Source: Mucilaginibacter yixingensis (lineage in GTDB: Bacteria; Bacteroidota; Bacteroidia; Sphingobacteriales; Sphingobacteriaceae). Taken from it: 64,000 bases of DNA. The position numbers and the translations under genes were made by a program. The notes below the pieces were generated by a model. The model ran no database searches. It was not told the origin of the DNA and worked only from the letters and a program-made list of their open reading frames with translations. Positions 58,803-64,000 of this stretch are shown piece by piece. The stretch is taken from assembly GCF_041080815.1 (NCBI RefSeq), contig NZ_CP160205.1, forward strand, positions 434,001 to 498,000, given 5' to 3'. The stretch's first letter is position 1; each line of letters begins with the position of its first letter.

Positions 58803-60686
58803 TTAGTAACCGTAATCTTGTGTCAGCACGCCTCCACTGGCGTTGATCTGGTTAATGTAGATTGGGTAAAGCTCGCTATGGTTGGTTTTAAACGAGCTGG
58901 CAAATACGGTGGTAAACGTAGAGTTGATACCGCTATAACTAATCCAGCTTACCTTTGCGGTGTTGGCCGGTGTGGCAGTTGGCGCTGGTTTATAAACCGA
59001 GTTGGCAAACATGCGCGAGTCATCATAAGTATTGAGGTTACTGCCGTTGAATACGGTTGGCAGCGTGGTCCAGTAATACAATGAGGTAGGCAGGGTGCCG
59101 GTCATCGAATAGCTTGGCGGCGGCGCCATATAGCTTGGTGCAGCCATTGGTAACTGGGTGGTTGCACCAAAGTTGGCCAGGTTGTTTTTTGTTTCGTTAA
59201 TGGCAGTGGTCAGTAAATTCCAGCGGATCAGATCATATTTCCTGATGCCTTCGTTGCCAAACTCCAGGTAACGCTCTTTCACCAGGAATTTGAAGAAGCC
59301 ATCGTGATCCGTCGGGATGGTTGGCACCAGCGCCGCGTTACCGCCGTGACCGCGTTTATCTACCTCGGCAACTGCGGCCACATCCGCGGCAGAGGCGCCG
59401 TTGTTCAGCTCGTTATCGGCTTCGGCATACATCAGCAGCACGTCAGAGAAACGGATCAGGATCCAGTTGATGCCCGAGTTAAGGGTAGCCAAGGTAGGGT
59501 TAACCGGATTTGACCACCAATCGCGGCGGAACTTGCCGTCATATACCACGTTAATGTTGTGTGCCTGCACGCTCTTACCGTCGGTTTTTATTTCATACGG
59601 AGCGGCGGTTACATCACGGCGCACATCGGTCGAGTCAAAATAATAATAATAATTGGGCAGTACCGACAATGAGCCACCGCCCGCGCCGGCAAAGCGGGTA
59701 CCGTTGTAAATACCTATACGTCCGTCTGTGCTACCGGTGTTACCACCTTCGGCAATCTGGAAGAGAAACTCGCCATTAGGCTCGTTAGCGTTACGGCCGC
59801 ATACATAGGTTTGCCACAAGGCCTTATAGCTTGGGTTCAAAGTATGCTGATCGCGACGGGCCATAATATCGGCACACTCGTCGCGCGCTATTTTGTAGTA
59901 AGTCAGGTAATCAGGGCGGCGCTCCATTTGGTTGGTGGCACGGCGCAGAGAGTAGCCGCCACGGAATAGTGCTATCCTGGCGCGCAGCGCTTTAACGGCG
60001 CCTTTGGTAATACGCTCATCGGCACCATCGCCTAAAGCGCCTATCTCGGTGCGCCATGGCACTAGGTCTTCGGCGGTTTTCAGATCGCTCAGGATGTGGT
60101 TATAGATTGTATCACGATCTGTTTTTGGTAAGAACAAGTTAGATTGCTCTGCCGATGGTGTCCACTGTGCAGGCACATCACCCCAGATTTTAACCAGGTC
60201 AAAATAAAACTGGGCACGTAGGGTGAGCGCTTCGCCCAGTAATCGTTTCAGCTCGCCTTTTTCCTGGGTGGTACCGGTGTTGTTGAGCGACATTTTCGGC
60301 AATTGCTCAATACAGATATTCGCACGCTCAATGCCCGAGTATTGGTTGGCAAAGGCCGATGCAATGCCACCGTTAGTGCTCAGGATGTTGTAGTGGGCCA
60401 AATCGCGGCGCTCGCCATCGGCAGTACCGCTGGCGCCCATCATCTCGTCAGAGTCATACGGATAGTATCCGCTAAAATAAAGACCGTAAGAGTTCTGGCC
60501 CGAAAGGTTATTGTAAACGCCAATTACGGCTGCCTTGGCATAAGGCAAGTTGCTGAAAACATAATCCTGACTGAAAGAAGATACCGGGTCTGGCGACAGG
60601 TACTTTTTGCAGGAGGTGAGCCCGGTTGCCGCAATAACAGCAGCGATGGCAGCCCGGGTAAGTTGACGATATATGCTATTTTTCAT
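58803..60686 (-). CDS. SusD/RagB outer-membrane glycan-binding lipoprotein, second pair
   Basis: The 627-residue protein has a lipobox LTSC with Cys26, so it is a lipoprotein on the outer membrane. The N-terminal domain has SQDYVFSNLPYAKAAVIGVY. The core has LGEALTLRAQFYFDLVKIWG near residue 150 and VLLMYAEADNELNNGASAAD near 410, and the C-terminal part has VKERYLEFGNEGIRKYDLIR near 460. It is longer than the first SusD (504), with an extended C-terminal region rich in Thr, Ser and Tyr. It should bind a pectin fragment for the SusC gene upstream. It starts 13 bases after the susC stop. Confidence 0.95.
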   Translation of the reverse strand: MKNSIYRQLTRAAIAAVIAATGLTSCKKYLSPDPVSSFSQDYVFSNLPYAKAAVIGVYNNLSGQNSYGLYFSGYYPYDSDEMMGASGTADGERRDLAHYNILSTNGGIASAFANQYSGIERANICIEQLPKMSLNNTGTTQEKGELKRLLGEALTLRAQFYFDLVKIWGDVPAQWTPSAEQSNLFLPKTDRDTIYNHILSDLKTAEDLVPWRTEIGALGDGADERITKGAVKALRARIALFRGGYSLRRATNQMERRPDYLTYYKIARDECADIMARRDQHTLNPSYKALWQTYVCGRNANEPNGEFLFQIAEGGNTGSTDGRIGIYNGTRFAGAGGGSLSVLPNYYYYFDSTDVRRDVTAAPYEIKTDGKSVQAHNINVVYDGKFRRDWWSNPVNPTLATLNSGINWILIRFSDVLLMYAEADNELNNGASAADVAAVAEVDKRGHGGNAALVPTIPTDHDGFFKFLVKERYLEFGNEGIRKYDLIRWNLLTTAINETKNNLANFGATTQLPMAAPSYMAPPPSYSMTGTLPTSLYYWTTLPTVFNGSNLNTYDDSRMFANSVYKPAPTATPANTAKVSWISYSGINSTFTTVFASSFKTNHSELYPIYINQINASGGVLTQDYGY

Positions 60687-60699
60687 GATGATACCTTAA

Positions 60700-63600
60700 T
60701 TAGAATGAAACATTTATACCAGCCACATACATGCGCGAGCGAGGGAAGGCAGAGTAATCTGCCCCGGCAGTAACCGGCGAAGAACGCCTGGTGCTTACGT
60801 CAGGATCATAACCTGAGTAACCTGTAATGGTGGCAATGTTGTTGCCGGTAACAAACACACGCAGGTTAGATACCGCAAACTTTTTGCTGATGCGCGATGG
60901 CAGCGTATAGCCCAGCGTAATGGTGTTGATACGCAGGAACGAGCCATTCTCCAGCGCGAAGGTTTGGTTGTTATCCCACTCAATGCCTTGTACCGGAATC
61001 CAGTATTTGGCGTTGGCGTTGAGCGCCTGCAAAACATCTGGCGATGCACCAATGGCGCCGGTAGTTGCGCTGGCGTATTGTACCTGTGCGCCGGTGGCAG
61101 GGTTAACCGTACGGTAACGATCGTTGAAGATTGATAGCAGGTTGGCGCCGTTAGAGTAGGTGCTGGTGAACTCCAGTTTGTTGTAGTTGGCCACTTTGCC
61201 ACCATAAGAGAAGTTAAAGAATACACTGGCATCAAAACCTTTCCATGAAAAGTTTTGCCCGAAACCGCCAATGGCACGTGGCAGGGCATGACCAATAACA
61301 GTAAAGTCTGCAGTAGTGATCTTGCCGTCGCCGTTTACATCCACAAATTTCTGGGTGCCCGGCTGGATGGTGGTTGAAGTGATGCCAGAAACCGGTACGC
61401 CCGCTTTAAGCGTGTATTTGGTGGTAGCAAAAGGATAGGTAGGGTTACTGTATGGTTGGGCATCAAAGTCTGATACTTTGTAGTAGCCATCGTTAATTAA
61501 ACCGTAGAAGGTGCCCACCTCATCACCCACTTTAACCAGGTAATCTGCCGGTTGTTGTGAAGTGTTGAAGTAACCAGAGTTAACGGTGAATGATTGCTGA
61601 GAGCCCAGGCTTTTAATGATGTTTTTGTTCCATGAGATGTTGAACGAGCCTGTCCAGCGGAAATCTTTACGCTGCATAATGGTACCATTCAGCTGAATCT
61701 CCATACCGGTGTTCTGGGTAGCGCCCACGTTCTGGAACTGGCTGCCGTAACCAGAGTTAACCGGGATAACGTTATTGAGCAACAGGTTGCTGGTGCTGTT
61801 GCGGTAAACATCTACCGTTAACTGTAACCTGCCTTTAAAGAAGGCTGCGTCCACACCAATATTGCGCGAGATCTGCGACTCCCACTGCAGGTTTGGATTA
61901 CCCAGGCCCGCGGTTGAAGCGCCAAAGATGAACAAGTCATTTAAATAATAAGAGCGACCCGGAGCAAAGAAATTGCCGAATGAGTAGGGCGAAATACGGT
62001 TGTTACCCACAGAGCCGTAGCTGACGCGCAGTTTCAGGTCTGATACCAGGTTCTGCGATTTCATAAAGTTCTCGTCCGAGATGCGCCATGCAGCCGAGGC
62101 CGATGGGAAGTAGCCCCATTTATGCAATGGCCCAAACACCGAGCTGCCATCAGCCCGTAAGTTGAAGGTGGCCAAATATTTGCCCGCATAATTGTAGCTG
62201 GCGCGGGAGAAGAGCGAGAAGTTATGAATAGGTACTTCTGACACCGTTGGCGGCTGCACGGTTTGGGCAAGGCTGTAATTGGCAAAAGCCTGGTCTGGCG
62301 AGGTGCCGATAGGGAAGTTGCGCAGGTCAAGACCATTGGTCCAGGTGTAGGTTTGGTATAACTCGCTACCTACCAACAGGTCAATACCATGTTTAGAGCC
62401 AAAGATGGATTGATTGTTATAATCAATGGTATTGGAGTTGTTGATGGTGCGGATGTTGTTGTTAGCCACCAGAATTAATGGTTGCTTACCGCCGGTAGTA
62501 CGCGCGTTATAAGTAACGGTATCATCAAAAGAACGGCTGTTGGTGTTGTTATAGTCAATAGCCGCAACGGAGCGGATAGTTACGTTTTTGATGATGTTGA
62601 AATTGAGGTACGCATTAAGATCAAGCACGTTGTTTGATTTTTTGCGGTACTGCTGCTGCAACTCCTTCAGTGGGTTGATGAGCGACAGGCCATTACCTGC
62701 GGTAGCGGTAGCTTCGGCTGCATCATAATAATCAAGCGATTGGCCGTCTTGCTGAATAGGCACATAACGCACAATCTGGCGCAGGTTGTTGGTGCCGGCG
62801 CCGCCGGCATCGGTAGTGCCCTGGCCGTCAAGCACGTTGTTATTGTAGCGTACGTTAAAACCAATTTTTAGCTTTTGGCTGGCCTGATGGTCAAACCTGA
62901 AGTTGATGATGCCCCTTTTATATTCGGTGTATTGTAAAATACCCTGCTGATCGTTATAGGTACCACTTAAATTGTACTGGGTTTGCTCGGTACCGCCGTT
63001 TACGCTTATGTTGTGCGTTTGTTGTAAGGCATTACGACCGAACATCACCTTCTGCCAATCTACAAACGGGGTGTTCTGGTAACTCAGCACCTTGCTGTAT
63101 GGGTCGCTGTTGTGTACAAAGCGGGTAATGAACGTGGTATCGTTAGTAAACTTTGAGCGCTCATACTGGTACTCCACAAAGTCAAACGGTTTCATCATGT
63201 CTAGCTCTTTGGGCAGTTTCTGTATGGCAAAGCTGTTGTTGTAGTTTACAGAAGTTTTGCCGTTGGTGTTTTTACCGCCTTTGGTGGTGATAATTACCAC
63301 ACCGTTAGATCCACGCGCACCATAAATAGAGGTTGATGCAGCATCTTTCAGAACGTCAATGCTGGCTATGTCTTGCGGTGAGAGTACGCTCAGCGCGTTA
63401 TCTACCTGTACCCCGTCAACAATATAAAGGGGACTACCGCTTTGGGTAATTGAAGTACGGCCGCGGATGTAGATATCAGCAGGTGCACCCGGCTGACCGT
63501 CGGCCACGGTAACCTGCACACCGGCCAGCTTGCCTTGCAGGGCTTCGGCGGCTGAGAGGGTAGGGTTATCACGCAGGTCTTTATCGGTTACAGATGATAC

Positions 63601-63957
63601 CGCACCAACCAGGTCCCGGCGACGCACGGTTTGGTAACCAATGGCCACCACCTCATTAAGCAGGGTAGCATCGGGCTGCAGGCTAATATTGATTTGGCTC
63701 TGGCTGCCAACGGCTACTTCTTTGGCTTTGTAGCCCACAAATGAAAACACCAGCACCGAATGTGTGCCGGGAACCGACAGGTGATAGGTACCATCACCCC
63801 CAGTGGAGGTGGCAATGGGGGTCCCTTTAACTTTTACGCTGGCACTGGGCAGCGGCTGGCCGGTTTCGTCGGTTACTTTACCGCCAACTGTTTTGGTTTG
63901 CGCCCATGCTGAGCATAGAAAGAACAGCATGAAAAGTTGTAGTAAAACTTTTTTCAT
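60700..63957 (-). CDS. SusC/RagA TonB-dependent transporter, second pair, no STN domain
   Basis: I start at MKKVLLQLFMLFFLCSAWAQ (63957), 1085 residues; the frame opens 10 codons before with no signal-like sequence. The carboxypeptidase-regulatory-like domain (about 22-100, GGKVTDETGQPLPSASVKVK) follows the signal peptide directly. The plug has GRTSITQSGSPLYIVDGVQV and DVLKDAASTSIYGARGSNG. The barrel ends in YVAGINVSF. Without an STN domain it should not signal to an anti-sigma factor, so this arm must be regulated differently, perhaps from beyond the window's right edge, which is 43 bases upstream. Confidence 0.96.
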   Translation of the reverse strand: MKKVLLQLFMLFFLCSAWAQTKTVGGKVTDETGQPLPSASVKVKGTPIATSTGGDGTYHLSVPGTHSVLVFSFVGYKAKEVAVGSQSQINISLQPDATLLNEVVAIGYQTVRRRDLVGAVSSVTDKDLRDNPTLSAAEALQGKLAGVQVTVADGQPGAPADIYIRGRTSITQSGSPLYIVDGVQVDNALSVLSPQDIASIDVLKDAASTSIYGARGSNGVVIITTKGGKNTNGKTSVNYNNSFAIQKLPKELDMMKPFDFVEYQYERSKFTNDTTFITRFVHNSDPYSKVLSYQNTPFVDWQKVMFGRNALQQTHNISVNGGTEQTQYNLSGTYNDQQGILQYTEYKRGIINFRFDHQASQKLKIGFNVRYNNNVLDGQGTTDAGGAGTNNLRQIVRYVPIQQDGQSLDYYDAAEATATAGNGLSLINPLKELQQQYRKKSNNVLDLNAYLNFNIIKNVTIRSVAAIDYNNTNSRSFDDTVTYNARTTGGKQPLILVANNNIRTINNSNTIDYNNQSIFGSKHGIDLLVGSELYQTYTWTNGLDLRNFPIGTSPDQAFANYSLAQTVQPPTVSEVPIHNFSLFSRASYNYAGKYLATFNLRADGSSVFGPLHKWGYFPSASAAWRISDENFMKSQNLVSDLKLRVSYGSVGNNRISPYSFGNFFAPGRSYYLNDLFIFGASTAGLGNPNLQWESQISRNIGVDAAFFKGRLQLTVDVYRNSTSNLLLNNVIPVNSGYGSQFQNVGATQNTGMEIQLNGTIMQRKDFRWTGSFNISWNKNIIKSLGSQQSFTVNSGYFNTSQQPADYLVKVGDEVGTFYGLINDGYYKVSDFDAQPYSNPTYPFATTKYTLKAGVPVSGITSTTIQPGTQKFVDVNGDGKITTADFTVIGHALPRAIGGFGQNFSWKGFDASVFFNFSYGGKVANYNKLEFTSTYSNGANLLSIFNDRYRTVNPATGAQVQYASATTGAIGASPDVLQALNANAKYWIPVQGIEWDNNQTFALENGSFLRINTITLGYTLPSRISKKFAVSNLRVFVTGNNIATITGYSGYDPDVSTRRSSPVTAGADYSAFPRSRMYVAGINVSF

Positions 63958-64000
63958 AATTGTACTTGGATTTTGATCCGTACACAATTGACCCTTTGAT

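Overview
The window looks like chromosomal DNA of a Bacteroidota bacterium of the family Sphingobacteriaceae (Mucilaginibacter- or Pedobacter-like). The support is SusC/SusD pairs, a type IX secretion sorting domain, DUF3127/DUF3098/DUF5683 proteins, the gene order parA-parB-DUF5683-dapB-lepB, TAnnTTTG promoter boxes and few Shine-Dalgarno sequences. No rRNA, tRNA, CRISPR array, insertion sequence or prophage gene was recognised. The genus is an inference.

Positions 1-36 kb are mostly housekeeping genes. In order they hold the end of a YD-repeat-like protein, thioredoxin, a flavin reductase, an orphan DUF47 (PhoU-like) gene, a minimal type IX cargo protein, the Kup potassium transporter, a DUF3127 protein with an SSB-like tail, an RlmL-like RNA methyltransferase, a small XRE regulator, an HD hydrolase and a carbohydrate porin. 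A phosphate module follows at 11.9-14.7 kb: a PhoR-like kinase, DUF47 and a PiT transporter. Next come a DUF4197 protein, an M3 peptidase, ribF and truB, then parAB-DUF5683-dapB-lepB, then ftsX-DUF3098-uppP. The stretch ends with a frameshifted PAS histidine kinase, an amidohydrolase and a secreted protein of unknown function.

Positions 36-64 kb form a polysaccharide utilisation locus for pectin, mainly rhamnogalacturonan-I with arabinan and galactan side chains. The plus-strand arm has an ECF sigma factor divergent from FecR, then SusC with an STN signalling domain, SusD, an alpha/beta esterase, a GH88/105 unsaturated uronyl hydrolase and a CE8 pectinesterase. A convergent minus-strand arm, entering from the right edge, has SusC, SusD, two tandem CE12 acetylesterases, a second alpha/beta esterase, a small membrane protein, GH51, GH35, GH43 and GH3. 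SusC/D would import oligosaccharides, the esterases remove acetyl and methyl groups, GH88/105 removes unsaturated uronic acids, and GH51/43/35/3 trim arabinose, galactose and xylose. No polysaccharide lyase or GH28 lies inside the window.

Two regulatory patterns stand out. Both DUF47 genes carry the same promoter layout: TTAACA, 5 bases, TTAACA, 9 bases, TAnnTTTG, a good candidate for a Bacteroidota Pho box. A perfect LacI-type palindrome, TGCAATCGATTGCA, lies upstream of the first SusC and of GH3. Many intergenic gaps hold imperfect-palindrome dispersed repeats of at least six families, several of them inside the PUL arm.
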